Shown here piece after piece: positions 32,895 to 41,575 of a DNA stretch of 64,000 nucleotides; within the stretch, counting starts at the first letter, position 1, and each line of letters starts with the position of its first letter. The translations under genes and the position numbers were made by a program. The stretch lies in the IMG/VR virus record IMGVR_UViG_3300020180_000010, positions 1-64,000 of that record. One strand, written 5' to 3'. The DNA is from a virus. The notes under the pieces are model-generated. The model saw only the letters and a list, made by a program, of their open reading frames with translations. It was not told where the DNA came from and searched no databases.

Positions 32895-33421
32895 TTAATT
32901 TCTTTCATGATCGGGCTTAATCGGCTCATCATGGTTTCTAGAGATCTCGTGAGATCGGCTATTTTTTTAGGATTGGTAAAATTAGAGATATCGAACACGG
33001 GCTTTTTACTATTATGGGATTGAGAGGGGTTGGCGGAACCTTCGGAACGTGCGACCAATAATATTTCTTCAAGTTGTTTTTCAAGCTGTTTCTGCATATC
33101 TTGATTTGCATTTTTTGATTTTTCAGACTTAGATTCCGTCATGAATCGGCCAATCGTTTCGATATCCGTCAGGCATAATCCACTCCAAATGACTTGATGT
33201 TGGATCGAATATATTGGAAACTGCTGGCTATCTCGGGCTGAATCTATAAATCCCTGAATAAATTCCGGACCAACTACGATCGCATCCAGAAAATCAAGCT
33301 CAATATCTTCGTCACGATCTCCCTCGATAAATGTCTCCAAAAGTTCAATAAAAAGATCAGTACCTTTTTCTTTGGTCAGTAGGATCCCTCCCAACTTACT
33401 CGAAACCATTATTTTTTTCAT
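32891..33421 (-). CDS. hypothetical protein with coiled-coil segment, 176 aa
   Basis: The N-terminal half is acidic (ELLETFIEGDRDEDIELDFL). The middle is a predicted coiled coil (NQDMQKQLEKQLEEILLVAR), followed by a polar linker and a C-terminal helix (LTRSLETMMSRLSPIMKEIK). Not recognised. It lies 7 bases downstream of the methionine aminopeptidase gene in the same minus-strand unit. Confidence 0.7.
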   Translation of the reverse strand: MKKIMVSSKLGGILLTKEKGTDLFIELLETFIEGDRDEDIELDFLDAIVVGPEFIQGFIDSARDSQQFPIYSIQHQVIWSGLCLTDIETIGRFMTESKSEKSKNANQDMQKQLEKQLEEILLVARSEGSANPSQSHNSKKPVFDISNFTNPKKIADLTRSLETMMSRLSPIMKEIK

Positions 33422-33428
33422 GAAATCT

Positions 33429-34253
33429 TTAGATATTGGACCGTATCGGAATTAACGTCGCATCGGGGCGCGTCAACACCTCTACATGGTCTTGATGTAC
33501 GTATATCGTGTGTTCAAAATGAGCCGAGACGTCCTCTGTATATACTGTCCAATTATCGCTAGCTACCCTGGTACGATTTGATCCGATTGCAAACAAAGGT
33601 TCGATCGCTATGGTTAGCCCTTTTTGGGCCCTTATTCCGTCATTAATTTCTGATCGATTTGATACAAAAGGCAAAGAGTGAGGCCGGTTCCAATCCAACC
33701 CGTGCCCACCATATTCCGTAATGACGCTAAATCCGTCTTCTCTTCCGCATTTAAATATAGTATTACCGATACTTCCCAATCTTTTCCCGACCTGAACTTC
33801 TCTTATGGCAAGCTCCAGAGCTGTTTTGGTTGATTGGATCAATTGAACATGATTGTCTTGTTTTGGTTCGCCATAAATACAAGTAATGGCCGCATCGGAT
33901 ATCGCGCCTTCATACGTAGCGCCGAGATCAAAGCTAACGACATCACCTTCTTTTAAAGAATTGTTGGTCGGGATGCCGTGAACCAATTGTCGATTAACCG
34001 ATATACAGACACCGGCTGGAAAATCTTTATAATATTTAAATGTAGGTGTGCATCCCTGACTGATGATGAATTGTTCTGCCAAACCATTCATTTCAAGCAA
34101 TGAAAGAGGCGATTTTTCTTTCACGAGACTGGAGAGTAGTTGGAGGGCCTGTGCAACAGTTTTCCCCGCAATACGCTGTTTGGAAAGCCAATCCTCATCC
34201 TTCAACTTAATGAGGGATGAGGATATGGAATTATTGCGTTCTGGAATTTTCAT
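33429..34253 (-). CDS. map: methionine aminopeptidase, type I
   Basis: Removes the initiator Met from nascent proteins. The pita-bread fold metal ligands are visible: two Asp in VVSFDLGATYEGAISDAA, His in EYGGHGLDWN, Glu in LTIAIEPLFA, and Glu in VSAHFEHTIYV. HGIPTNNSLKEGDVV is the usual segment preceding the first Asp, and PAGVCISVNRQLVHG includes the conserved C-x-S-V-N and His. The 274 residues compare with 264 in E. coli. Phage-encoded MetAP is rare. Together with the IF-1 gene it points to interest in early steps of translation (inference). Confidence 0.92.
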   Translation of the reverse strand: MKIPERNNSISSSLIKLKDEDWLSKQRIAGKTVAQALQLLSSLVKEKSPLSLLEMNGLAEQFIISQGCTPTFKYYKDFPAGVCISVNRQLVHGIPTNNSLKEGDVVSFDLGATYEGAISDAAITCIYGEPKQDNHVQLIQSTKTALELAIREVQVGKRLGSIGNTIFKCGREDGFSVITEYGGHGLDWNRPHSLPFVSNRSEINDGIRAQKGLTIAIEPLFAIGSNRTRVASDNWTVYTEDVSAHFEHTIYVHQDHVEVLTRPDATLIPIRSNI

Positions 34254-34495
34254 TTCTTAGCGGTGTTATTATTTTTAGAACGCACCTTGAGTCCGCCACA
34301 GGGACTCTCTTCTGATGCATTGAATTCAGTTTCCAGGTCTAACTGGAGAACCGACTCGACAATCTTTTCATCGAACAATTTGATTGTCTTCTGTACCGCG
34401 CGAGAAATCTCTTTAGAAAGATGTGGAAACGGGGCAACTTGCTGTTCTTGGAGGAAATTCCTCACAATTATCAATGCGGCTAAATTCTTAAGCAT
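34250..34495 (-). CDS. hypothetical protein, 81 aa
   Basis: Mainly helical small protein (MLKNLAALIIVRNFLQEQQ; ISRAVQKTIKLFDEKIVE) with a basic tail rich in Asn and Lys. It is coupled to the map gene by a 4-base overlap. It recalls short phage proteins with an N-terminal AAxIIxxxF helix, but I cannot name a family. Confidence 0.65.
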   Translation of the reverse strand: MLKNLAALIIVRNFLQEQQVAPFPHLSKEISRAVQKTIKLFDEKIVESVLQLDLETEFNASEESPCGGLKVRSKNNNTAKK

Positions 34496-34553
34496 TGATG
34501 TTTTGTTCTATTGAGCCGCGTCTCATGCAGATATGTTGTAAATGCCGAATCAT
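34488..34553 (-). CDS. possible 21-aa micro-ORF
   Basis: A tiny frame fits exactly between two genes: its ATG overlaps the stop of 34550-34831 (ATGA) and its TAA lies just inside the start of 34250-34495. The product would be MIRHLQHICMRRGSIEQNIN plus Ala. It could be a coupling leader that carries ribosomes across the gap rather than a functional peptide. Length alone makes it doubtful. Confidence 0.3.
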   Translation of the reverse strand: MIRHLQHICMRRGSIEQNINA

Positions 34554-34831
34554 GGCGAGGGTTGCATGTCCCTTGCTTGGTCGCGCTGGGCTTCCGGGGC
34601 CTGGACAACTTTTCTTGTAAAAGTTCCATCATTATTAATTGAGTCTGCTTCTGTCAGGCCGTACTTCATGAAAAGTTGCAAAACAACATTTCTATAGGAA
34701 AGATCCGCAGCTTCCTGTTCGGCATTTGCCCGTTGAACATCTTTTTCAGCAAGTTGCTTTTTTGCAAATGCTCGTTCAAGTTTGAACATATCTTCTTCTG
34801 CCATTTTTTCTTGATTCGGTGTCTTTTCCAT
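34550..34831 (-). CDS. hypothetical coiled-coil protein, 93 aa
   Basis: Strongly charged helix (EEDMFKLERAFAKKQLAEKD, then VQRANAEQEAADLSYRNVV), typical of a dimeric coiled coil. It is followed by FMKYGLTEADSINNDGTF and a Gln/Arg-rich end. No membrane segment. It lies 12 bases downstream of the PIN-PhoH gene. Not recognised. Confidence 0.68.
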   Translation of the reverse strand: MEKTPNQEKMAEEDMFKLERAFAKKQLAEKDVQRANAEQEAADLSYRNVVLQLFMKYGLTEADSINNDGTFTRKVVQAPEAQRDQARDMQPSP

Positions 34832-34843
34832 CGTGACCTTTCT

Positions 34844-36142
34844 TTACAATATTTCTGAGGCTTCCGTAGCTAGGGGACTACGCTCACCTTTCATGAACGT
34901 GATATGTCCGGCTAATTCTGATGTTTTAAACTTTTCGACAACATAAGTCAGACCATTGTTCATTGAGTCGAGACTTGAGTTATCGATCTGCTCTATATCT
35001 CCCGTCATGACAATTTTGGAATCTTTTCCAGCTCTGGTCAAAATTGTTTTTGTTTCCTCTTTTGATAGATTCTGACTCTCGTCCAGCAGAATATAGGCAT
35101 TTGGAATACTTCTGCCGCGAATGTATGTTATGGCGTCCATTTCTATGTAGCCTTTTTTAACCAGCATTTCGTATCCGATACGCCAATTTTCACGATTTTT
35201 TTGCGTGAAGCAAAATTCCATACTATCCATGACCGAGCCCATCCAGGGCATTATTTTTTCCTGCAAAGATCCCGGAAGATACCCGATATCTTTTCCTACG
35301 GGTTGTATAGGTTTAAGAATAATGAATTTATCATATTTTCTTTTATTTATGACGTTATCTAGGCCCGCCGCGACTGCCGCGAGTGTTTTCCCGGACCCGG
35401 CTCTACCTAACATCGTCACAAGATTGACCTTTGGGTCCATCAAAAGGCTAAAAGCAAAGGCTTGTTCCTTATTCTTGCTAATTAGGTCCCAAGGCGATTG
35501 TGGATTAATGATTCTGACCTTATTACCTATACGACGTCCGATGCTGATACCCTGCGCATCTTCACCTTTCCCATCCACAAAATGAACGCATTCGTGCGGA
35601 TTCAGCTGAACGGGCAATTGATTCAGATCAAGCTGACCATTCTGTTCTAATAGAGTTCCGAGTGCCAGATTATTAATCGTACGGAATCCCTGGTAAATTT
35701 CAGAATTAGCGCAGCTATGATGCTGATAATCTTCAGCCGATAGTCCCATAGACCTGGCTCGGACTCGAAGATTAATATCATTGGATACGAATATAATAGG
35801 CGTTTTCTTTTTTAGATTAAGATATGAAGCAGCTGTCGCGAGGATCCGGTTGTCTCCGTACTGGTCATCCTGGCCCAAGGCTTCATAGGCCGCGGTATCG
35901 ACTTTTAGAGTCGTGCCGTTGGTGAGCCTGACTCCACGATGCAAGTCGCCTGTTTGTGAAATTTGATCCAATTCTCGAATCACCAATCGAGCATTTTTGC
36001 TGGCTTGTGATATGCCTTTTTTAAGTTTATCAAGCTCATCCAGAACCGTAATCGGGACGATACAATCATGACCGATAAAGTTATTAAGAAAGCCCGGGTC
36101 ATTAACGAGAACCGAAGTATCCAGAACGTATGTTTTACGCAT
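34844..36142 (-). CDS. phoH: PIN-PhoH (PhoH2) RNA helicase/ribonuclease
   Basis: PhoH2 fuses a PIN ribonuclease to a PhoH ATPase and unwinds and cleaves RNA. The PIN domain (residues 1-130) shows YVLDTSVLVNDPG, a conserved Glu (VLDELDKL) and the acidic pair region YGDNRILATA and FVSNDINLR. The ATPase carries Walker A MLGRAGSGKT (about 244-253) and Walker B YILLDESQNLS (about 350), with MTGDIEQID after it. 432 residues, full length. Its Met overlaps the stop of the upstream 120-residue gene by one base. Confidence 0.92.
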   Translation of the reverse strand: MRKTYVLDTSVLVNDPGFLNNFIGHDCIVPITVLDELDKLKKGISQASKNARLVIRELDQISQTGDLHRGVRLTNGTTLKVDTAAYEALGQDDQYGDNRILATAASYLNLKKKTPIIFVSNDINLRVRARSMGLSAEDYQHHSCANSEIYQGFRTINNLALGTLLEQNGQLDLNQLPVQLNPHECVHFVDGKGEDAQGISIGRRIGNKVRIINPQSPWDLISKNKEQAFAFSLLMDPKVNLVTMLGRAGSGKTLAAVAAGLDNVINKRKYDKFIILKPIQPVGKDIGYLPGSLQEKIMPWMGSVMDSMEFCFTQKNRENWRIGYEMLVKKGYIEMDAITYIRGRSIPNAYILLDESQNLSKEETKTILTRAGKDSKIVMTGDIEQIDNSSLDSMNNGLTYVVEKFKTSELAGHITFMKGERSPLATEASEIL

Positions 36143-36504
36143 TAAGAATCCTCAAATATAGAGGTGAATCCGACTTGCATTTCTAAGTATAATTGTTTTT
36201 TTGGATCAATCTGACTGTGATCGTGTTTGAGAATAAATGTTGGTTGCCTCCAAGTTGCTATGATTTGATTGTCACAAAACACCTCTACCCCGCCATCCGG
36301 ATCATCCCGAATAACTAAGTCATATTCGTTTTGAAGCTGGCGAAGTTTCCTTCGCGTCTCGATCGATAATGGAAATTCCTCAGGATCCCAAAAGTCTAGA
36401 TTGATATTTAGAGCTTCAATAACATGGCGAATGAATCGAAATTTCTCTTCAGATTTAGCATCCTCTACGTTTGTAGAGACTGCCAAGAGAACTTTATAAT
36501 CCAT
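36142..36504 (-). CDS. hypothetical protein, 120 aa
   Basis: Soluble protein with a central segment LVIRDDPDGGVEVFCDNQII and ATWRQPTFILKHD, then LYLEMQVGFTSIFED. I recall similar short phage proteins of unknown function that precede phoH or replication genes. It has a Rossmann-like beginning (KVLLAVSTNVEDAKSEEKF) but no catalytic motif. Confidence 0.7.
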   Translation of the reverse strand: MDYKVLLAVSTNVEDAKSEEKFRFIRHVIEALNINLDFWDPEEFPLSIETRRKLRQLQNEYDLVIRDDPDGGVEVFCDNQIIATWRQPTFILKHDHSQIDPKKQLYLEMQVGFTSIFEDS

Positions 36505-36571
36505 CTATCTGGATATCAAAAAATGTAGAAATATCGACGACAATCATGTAACAATATAGCAAACGGATTAT

Positions 36572-36861
36572 TTACGTGATTGATCGGTATCTGGAGCAAT
36601 AAAATTCATTATGACGTATTATTGACGGTTCTGTATCCGTCGCGGCATCCATAACACTAATAATGTAAAAAGGTACGCTGGTCCGACCTAAATAATATAC
36701 CCTTGTTTCTATTTCGCTATTTATGAAAAATGGCTCACAATCCTTTTCTTTACATGAAAAGTCGCGATTGTTTTTATTACTTGAATGTTATTTTTTAGAC
36801 TGTCATGTAGATTTATATTGTCCTGAACAATATTAGATTGCTTTAATGCATAAACGTCCAT
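36572..36861 (-). pseudogene. probable frameshifted gene, cysteine-containing
   Basis: This 356-base gap (36505-36860) holds two minus-strand fragments. The first starts at ATG 36861, overlapping the upstream stop (TAATG), and reads MDVYALKQSNIVQDNINLHD before stopping at 36721-36723. A second frame, -1 relative to the first, has no start codon but reads like protein from about 36785 (RDFSCKEKDCEPFFINSEIE, then RVYYLGRTSVPFYIISVMD, ending EFYCSRYRSIT) and stops at 36572-36574. One indel near 36780 would join them. Alternatively only the 46-residue first fragment is expressed. Confidence 0.42.
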
Positions 36862-37229
36862 TATAGTAGATTTTTGTATTTTAAACAATAAGTCGTATTA
36901 GGATTTATAAGGAATTTCTGGTATCCATAAGTATTTGCTATAAGAATTTTAGACGAATGATTATGTGCAGAACTATACAACCAATACAAATATTTTTGTA
37001 TTAGCCCAGAAAATGAATATCTAACTAAAAAGATCAAATTATCAGATTTGCAATAAGATGAAGCTATAAACGATGTACTTTCTTCGTTTGCTTCAAAATC
37101 CCAGACACTTGCTTCAAAATCCCAGACACTTATTTCGTGACCGTATTCTTTAATAATTTCAGAAAATTTCTCCAGAGCAATATTTAGACCAGGGTATTTA
37201 TTATTATTCACCATCCACGGCCTATCCAC
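36861..37229 (-). CDS. hypothetical protein, 122 aa
   Basis: Soluble protein with an in-frame duplication, SVWDFEASVWDFEA, from a 21-base tandem repeat at 37091-37131. Several Tyr- and Phe-rich segments (LIFLVRYSFSGLIQKYLYWL; NTTYCLKYKNLL) suggest a beta/alpha fold. It overlaps the upstream gene by 22 bases; Met6 (37214) would reduce this. Not recognised. Confidence 0.62.
   Translation of the reverse strand: MDRPWMVNNNKYPGLNIALEKFSEIIKEYGHEISVWDFEASVWDFEANEESTSFIASSYCKSDNLIFLVRYSFSGLIQKYLYWLYSSAHNHSSKILIANTYGYQKFLINPNTTYCLKYKNLL
37091..37131. repeat. 21-bp tandem duplication inside a gene
   Basis: The unit cttcaaaatcccagacactt plus one base occurs twice in a row without mismatch apart from the last base. 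It keeps the reading frame of the 122-residue gene and doubles seven residues (SVWDFEA). Confidence 0.88.
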
Positions 37230-37396
37230 TTCATCATCGGCTGCCCTGTATGGTCTTTTAAGACATTCCCATGATTATCCCGGACAAATTCCAATGGTGA
37301 CCTGGCGCCGCAGTAAAAACATATAAACCCAGGATGAGAGTGCCCTCTGAAAAAACATCGTAATCTATTATAAAGCTTAGTCAGGAACTTAATCAT
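37208..37396 (-). CDS. small protein with CxxC motif, 62 aa
   Basis: Basic N-terminus (MIKFLTKLYNRLRCFFRGHS) followed by GFICFYCGARSPLEF, a single CxxC knuckle that with an upstream Cys/His could bind zinc. The C-terminus KDHTGQPMMKWIGRGW is polar. It starts in an ATGA overlap with the nrdA stop, so it is probably co-translated with the reductase. It might be a thioredoxin-like partner or a zinc protein; it is too short to tell. Confidence 0.65.
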   Translation of the reverse strand: MIKFLTKLYNRLRCFFRGHSHPGFICFYCGARSPLEFVRDNHGNVLKDHTGQPMMKWIGRGW

Positions 37397-39807
37397 CCGC
37401 TACAAGCTTCGCAATTTTCAGGATTCTCCAGCGAACACACGAGAGCTTCCAAATTCTCTTCTTTGGTCCGACCTTCGGTCCGGAGACCTTCAGTCCTGAT
37501 AACCTGGGATTCAATATCACGATCTACCGTTACTTTACTGGCTTCTTTCGGTGCATTGGTTCGGGTATAATAAACAAGCGTTTTAAGTCCCTTTTTCCAA
37601 GCATAAAAGAATGCAGAAGTCATTTTTCCAAAATTAGGATCTTTAACATAAAGATTCATGCTCTGCGATTGACAAATAAATGGCCCACGATCCGCAGCCA
37701 GATCAATGATCACCTTCTGTGATATCTCCCATACTGTACGATAGAGTTCCTTTAACTCAGCCGAAATACTAGGAATCATTTGGATCGAGCCATTCGATGC
37801 AATGATGGTTTGCCGCATCTCGTCATCCCAAAGATTCAGTTCAATAAGATCTTCTACAAGATACTTATTCACCTGGATAAATTCTCCAGATAAAGTTGAA
37901 CGTTTATAGATGTTACTAGTTATGGGTTCGAAACATTCAGTATTACCAAGGATCTGAGATGTTGATGCGGTGGGCATCAATGCAATGCTTAGACTATTTC
38001 TCAATCCATGCTTTTTGATTTTGTTTCGTAATGCATTCCAATCCCATTGATCAGACGGAACGACTCCCCACATGTCTGGCTGAAGAATACCTTTACTTGC
38101 AGGTGAACCTTCGTAAGAATCATACGGACCTGATTGTTTCGATAGATCCGCAGACGTGTCAAGAGCTGCAAAGAGCATAGTTTCGGATATCTTACGGTTA
38201 AGTTCTCTGGATTCAGAGCTTCCCCAAGGATATCGCATCATTGCAAAAACATCAGCCAGTCCCTGGATTCCTATTCCCATAGGTCTGTCACGCATATTTG
38301 AACGCTGTGCCGTTTCTACAGGATAGAATTCATTGTCTATTACTTTATTAAGATTCTCCGTCAAAGCTTTCGTTATATCATAAAGCTTTTGAAAATTAAA
38401 CGTTCGCTTATGTTTCTTTCCTTCTACACATGAAGGCAATGAAATGGATGCCAGATTACAAACGCTTGTATGGTTAGGATCGGAATGCTGAAATATTTCA
38501 ATGCAAAGATTTGATGATTTTATCGTGCCGAGATTTTGTTGATTTGATTTCTTGTTTCCAGCGTCTTTGGCAGCTAGGTAGGGCTGCCCTGTCTCGATCT
38601 GGGACTCCAGAATTGCAGTCCAAAGCTCTTGAGCCTTGACGGTTCGCTCGGCCCGACCTTCGGCTTCGTAACGTAGATAAAGACCTTCAAAGTCTTCTCC
38701 CGAAACATCCGAAAGACCTGGACATTTATTCGGGCACATTAGAGACCATTCCTGATCCTGTTCAACACGTTTGAAAAACAGGTCCGGAGCCCAGATAGCT
38801 AGATTGAGATCGCGACAACGAAGCTCTTCTTTTCCGTTGTTTTTTCTCAAATCAAGAAAATCAAAAATATCTGCATGCCATGGTTCCAAATAAACCGCAA
38901 TACTACCTTTTCGTTTTCCTCCACCCTGGTCAATATACCTGGCAGTTTCGTTATAGTTTCTCAACATCGGAACGATACCGTTGGATACTCCTCCGGTTCC
39001 GTAGATGGGAGAGCCTTTGGCCCGTACGTCATGAATATGGATTCCGATCCCTCCTGCGGATTGGGAAATTAATGCACATTCTTTAATCGTATCGTAAATG
39101 CCTGTTACAGAGTCATCTTTATTGCTGACTAGAAAACAACTTGAAAGTTGATTCTTTGGTGTTCCGGCATTGAATAGTGTCGGAGTAGCGTGGGTAGCAC
39201 GCATACAACTGAGCATTTCATACGTACTGAGAACAGATTCGATATCATTTCTATGGATCTCGATCGCTACCCTCATCCACATATGTTGTGGCCGCTCAAT
39301 AATTTGTTGGCCGGTATGCCTTCCATCTTTCCATATATTGTTTTTCAGTAAATATGAACGTTCAAGCGTCTTGAATCCAAAATAATCAAAAAGATAATCA
39401 CGATTATAATCAATAGAGCTATTCAGAACGCTGGCGTGTTTCTTGGCTATCGCGTACAATTGTTCCGATACGAATGATCTTTTATTTCCAAAAGAATCAA
39501 CACCATTGTATAGTATCTCTACCGCCTCTGAAAATGTATTAGGCGTTTCTTTATGCAGTGCTGAAATGGCGAGTCTCAAGGCAAGTTTATCGTATTCGGG
39601 ATGTTTTGTAGACAGAGAATAAGCAGTCTCGACTGCCAGGCGATCCAGCTCTCTGCTGGTCACGCCATCATAAACGCCTTGAATTACTTTCTGCGCAACA
39701 AGTACCGAATCCACACATTTTAGATCTTTAGCTTTTCCTGATATTCTTTTAGATATTTTTTCAAATTTAACTTGCTCTTTTCGCCCATCTCGTTTAATTA
39801 CAAACAT
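37393..39807 (-). CDS. nrdA: ribonucleoside-diphosphate reductase, alpha subunit (class I)
   Basis: Reduces NDPs to dNDPs. An ATP-cone (about residues 1-90, VIKRDGRKEQVKFEKI) gives allosteric control. Active-site residues are visible: LSSCFLVS (first redox Cys, about 222), SSNLCIEIF (thiyl Cys and catalytic Glu, about 430), SVCNLASISL (second redox Cys), and the C-terminal CEACSG (CxxC shuttle pair). Two tyrosines for radical transfer lie in the YYTRTNAP region. 804 residues, full length. NrdB is encoded just upstream, separated by a 70-base gap with a hairpin. Confidence 0.95.
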   Translation of the reverse strand: MFVIKRDGRKEQVKFEKISKRISGKAKDLKCVDSVLVAQKVIQGVYDGVTSRELDRLAVETAYSLSTKHPEYDKLALRLAISALHKETPNTFSEAVEILYNGVDSFGNKRSFVSEQLYAIAKKHASVLNSSIDYNRDYLFDYFGFKTLERSYLLKNNIWKDGRHTGQQIIERPQHMWMRVAIEIHRNDIESVLSTYEMLSCMRATHATPTLFNAGTPKNQLSSCFLVSNKDDSVTGIYDTIKECALISQSAGGIGIHIHDVRAKGSPIYGTGGVSNGIVPMLRNYNETARYIDQGGGKRKGSIAVYLEPWHADIFDFLDLRKNNGKEELRCRDLNLAIWAPDLFFKRVEQDQEWSLMCPNKCPGLSDVSGEDFEGLYLRYEAEGRAERTVKAQELWTAILESQIETGQPYLAAKDAGNKKSNQQNLGTIKSSNLCIEIFQHSDPNHTSVCNLASISLPSCVEGKKHKRTFNFQKLYDITKALTENLNKVIDNEFYPVETAQRSNMRDRPMGIGIQGLADVFAMMRYPWGSSESRELNRKISETMLFAALDTSADLSKQSGPYDSYEGSPASKGILQPDMWGVVPSDQWDWNALRNKIKKHGLRNSLSIALMPTASTSQILGNTECFEPITSNIYKRSTLSGEFIQVNKYLVEDLIELNLWDDEMRQTIIASNGSIQMIPSISAELKELYRTVWEISQKVIIDLAADRGPFICQSQSMNLYVKDPNFGKMTSAFFYAWKKGLKTLVYYTRTNAPKEASKVTVDRDIESQVIRTEGLRTEGRTKEENLEALVCSLENPENCEACSG

Positions 39808-39838
39808 TTGTTTCCCGCTAATTAAGTTAAATCATAAG

Positions 39839-39863
39839 ATCGAGCGGTTATGAACTGCTCGAT
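39839..39863 (-). promoter_or_regulatory. hairpin between nrdB and nrdA
   Basis: The 70-base gap between the two reductase genes contains an inverted repeat: atcgagc pairs with gctcgat (7 bp) and inner gtt with aac, around a short loop. One opposed pair between them is G-T on plus and A-C on minus. No U-run follows on minus, so it is not a simple terminator. It may stabilise or process the mRNA to balance the subunits (inference). Confidence 0.42.
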
Positions 39864-39877
39864 AAAACAGAATCAGA

Positions 39878-40837
39878 TTAAAAATCGCTATCGAAATTGA
39901 TTTTATTTTCAGTAGAGGTGTTTCCGACACCAGCTTTTCTATACTGGCTGACTCTTTTCTCGAAGAAATTTGATTTTCCCTCTAGAGAAATCAGTTCCAT
40001 AAAATCAAATGGATTCTGAGAATTGAATATTTTATTACAACCTAACTGTACAGCCAGTCTGTCTGCAACAAATTCTACATACTGAGTCATGAGTTTGCTA
40101 TTCATTCCGATCAATTCAGTCGGGATGGCATCGGTACAGAATTCACGTTCTAAACTTACTGCATCCTGAATTATTTTATGTACAGTGGTTTCTGGTAAAC
40201 GTTGCCCCATCGAGTACAGCAGACATGCAAAATCAGTATGCATACCTTCATCACGTGATATCAATTCATTGGAAAAACTCAATCCGGGCATGAGTCCACG
40301 TTTTTTTAGCCAATAAATTGAACAGAATGAAGAGGAGAAAAAGATACCCTCTACCGCAGCGAACGCGACCAATCGTTCCTGGAACGATTCTGAACTATCG
40401 ATCCATTTGAGAGCCCATTCGGCTTTCTTCTTTACGATGGGTATTTGATCGATCGCATTGAATAATTTTTCTTTTTCTTCGGTATTCTGTATATAGGTAT
40501 CGATCAATAAAGAATAAGTTTCAGAATGAATTCCTTCCATCATCAATTGGAATCCATAAAAAGCTCTTGCTTCGGGCAGCGTTACATCGTGATAAAAACG
40601 CATCGCAAGATTCTCTCCAACGATACCGTCAGAAGCAGCAAAGAAAGCCAGTACGTAGGATATAAAGTGACGTTCATTATCTGTGAGACGGTGCCAATCC
40701 AGCATATCTCCCGAAAGATCTATTTCCTCGGCGGTCCAAAACATAGCTTCGGTTATTTTGTAAGCCTTCCAGATATCATTATTTTGAATAGGAAATAAAA
40801 CAAAACGTTTACTGTTTTTGGTATGAAGATCACTCAT
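39878..40837 (-). CDS. nrdB: ribonucleoside-diphosphate reductase, beta subunit (class Ia)
   Basis: Holds the di-iron/tyrosyl radical that starts catalysis in NrdA. Ligands appear in order: Asp in [13 protein letters not shown], Glu and His in [12 protein letters not shown] (also carrying the radical Tyr in the position used by eukaryotic-type R2), Glu in VEGIFFSS, and Glu/His in RDEGMHTDF. The C-terminus NKINFDSDF is the acidic, aromatic peptide that docks on the alpha subunit. 319 residues. The [14 protein letters not shown] stretch resembles eukaryotic-like R2 rather than E. coli NrdB. Confidence 0.95.
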   Translation of the reverse strand: MSDLHTKNSKRFVLFPIQNNDIWKAYKITEAMFWTAEEIDLSGDMLDWHRLTDNERHFISYVLAFFAASDGIVGENLAMRFYHDVTLPEARAFYGFQLMMEGIHSETYSLLIDTYIQNTEEKEKLFNAIDQIPIVKKKAEWALKWIDSSESFQERLVAFAAVEGIFFSSSFCSIYWLKKRGLMPGLSFSNELISRDEGMHTDFACLLYSMGQRLPETTVHKIIQDAVSLEREFCTDAIPTELIGMNSKLMTQYVEFVADRLAVQLGCNKIFNSQNPFDFMELISLEGKSNFFEKRVSQYRKAGVGNTSTENKINFDSDF

Positions 40838-40863
40838 GTTTCCTTATCAAGCTAAGATATGGT

Positions 40864-41493
40864 TCAGATGCGTATCTGATGTCGGATCATGTCGACCGCG
40901 CTATCGAGGGCCTTGACACAATTTGGTCTGGATATTTGTAGTTTTTTGCAGATCTTAGTAATGGAGAGAGGTTTATCTCCATTGAGACCAAACGCCAGAG
41001 TAACGATTGAGCGTTGTTCCGATTCTAGTTTCTGCACAACGTCGCGAACGGCTTCTTGTGTTTGACTGGTTTCGAGAATCAGGTCTGGACAGTATCGGGT
41101 CTCCACCATCACGGGAATCGTCGACTCTTTATGAGGAGTGATGGCTTTTGCATATTTTAATGGATATCTAATAGTCGTGTGTCGGTTAGCGGATCTGGCA
41201 ATACGTGTGTCAATGTATCGATGTGCCCAAAAGAAAAAAGATCCTTTTTTTGCGTTATAATTTTTCATCGATTTAAGAAGGGCTTCAAAACCTTCTTGAT
41301 TCAAGTCATCGTAATTAGAAAATTTCTTATACCGACTCGTTCTCATCGTTACAAGATAGCGAAACTTTGCCATACACAATTCTTCATGAGATTTTAACTT
41401 ATTTAGAATAGTTTTGTTTGGATTGGTAATGGCTTTTTTACGTAAATCATAAAGTTTCTGCATAAGTGTCTGCGCTTCGGTTTCGGTCAACAT
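40864..41493 (-). CDS. sigma-70-family RNA polymerase sigma factor
   Basis: Region 2 is clear: YDDLNQEGFEALLKSMKNYN (core binding, -10 helix start), GSFFFWAHRYIDTRIARSAN and the basic RHTTIRYP. Region 4 is LESEQRSIVTLAFGLNG, followed by the helix-turn-helix LSITKICKKLQISRPNCVKA. With 209 residues it is short, like group 4 or phage late sigma factors. It may redirect host polymerase to phage promoters. It is preceded by a terminator and an AAGGAC RBS, so it has its own transcription start or depends on read-through. Confidence 0.85.
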   Translation of the reverse strand: MLTETEAQTLMQKLYDLRKKAITNPNKTILNKLKSHEELCMAKFRYLVTMRTSRYKKFSNYDDLNQEGFEALLKSMKNYNAKKGSFFFWAHRYIDTRIARSANRHTTIRYPLKYAKAITPHKESTIPVMVETRYCPDLILETSQTQEAVRDVVQKLESEQRSIVTLAFGLNGDKPLSITKICKKLQISRPNCVKALDSAVDMIRHQIRI

Positions 41494-41510
41494 GATTTGT
41501 CCTTATGAAT

Positions 41511-41533
41511 AAAAAACGCGGGATAGCCCGCGG
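41511..41533 (-). terminator. rho-independent terminator (minus strand)
   Basis: On the minus strand the sequence reads cgcggg-ctat-cccgcg, a perfect 6-bp GC stem with a 4-base loop, directly followed by TTTTTTATT. It ends transcription from 41576-42536 before the sigma-factor gene. Confidence 0.82.
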
Positions 41534-41575
41534 TCTTTCTGAGTCATGATCAGGTATTATCGTCAATGATCTTGA

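Noticed and set aside
36700-36840. Programmed -1 frameshift (A AAA AAT) between the two fragments
   Set aside because: Shifting -1 at that heptamer runs straight into a TAA, so it cannot join the two frames.
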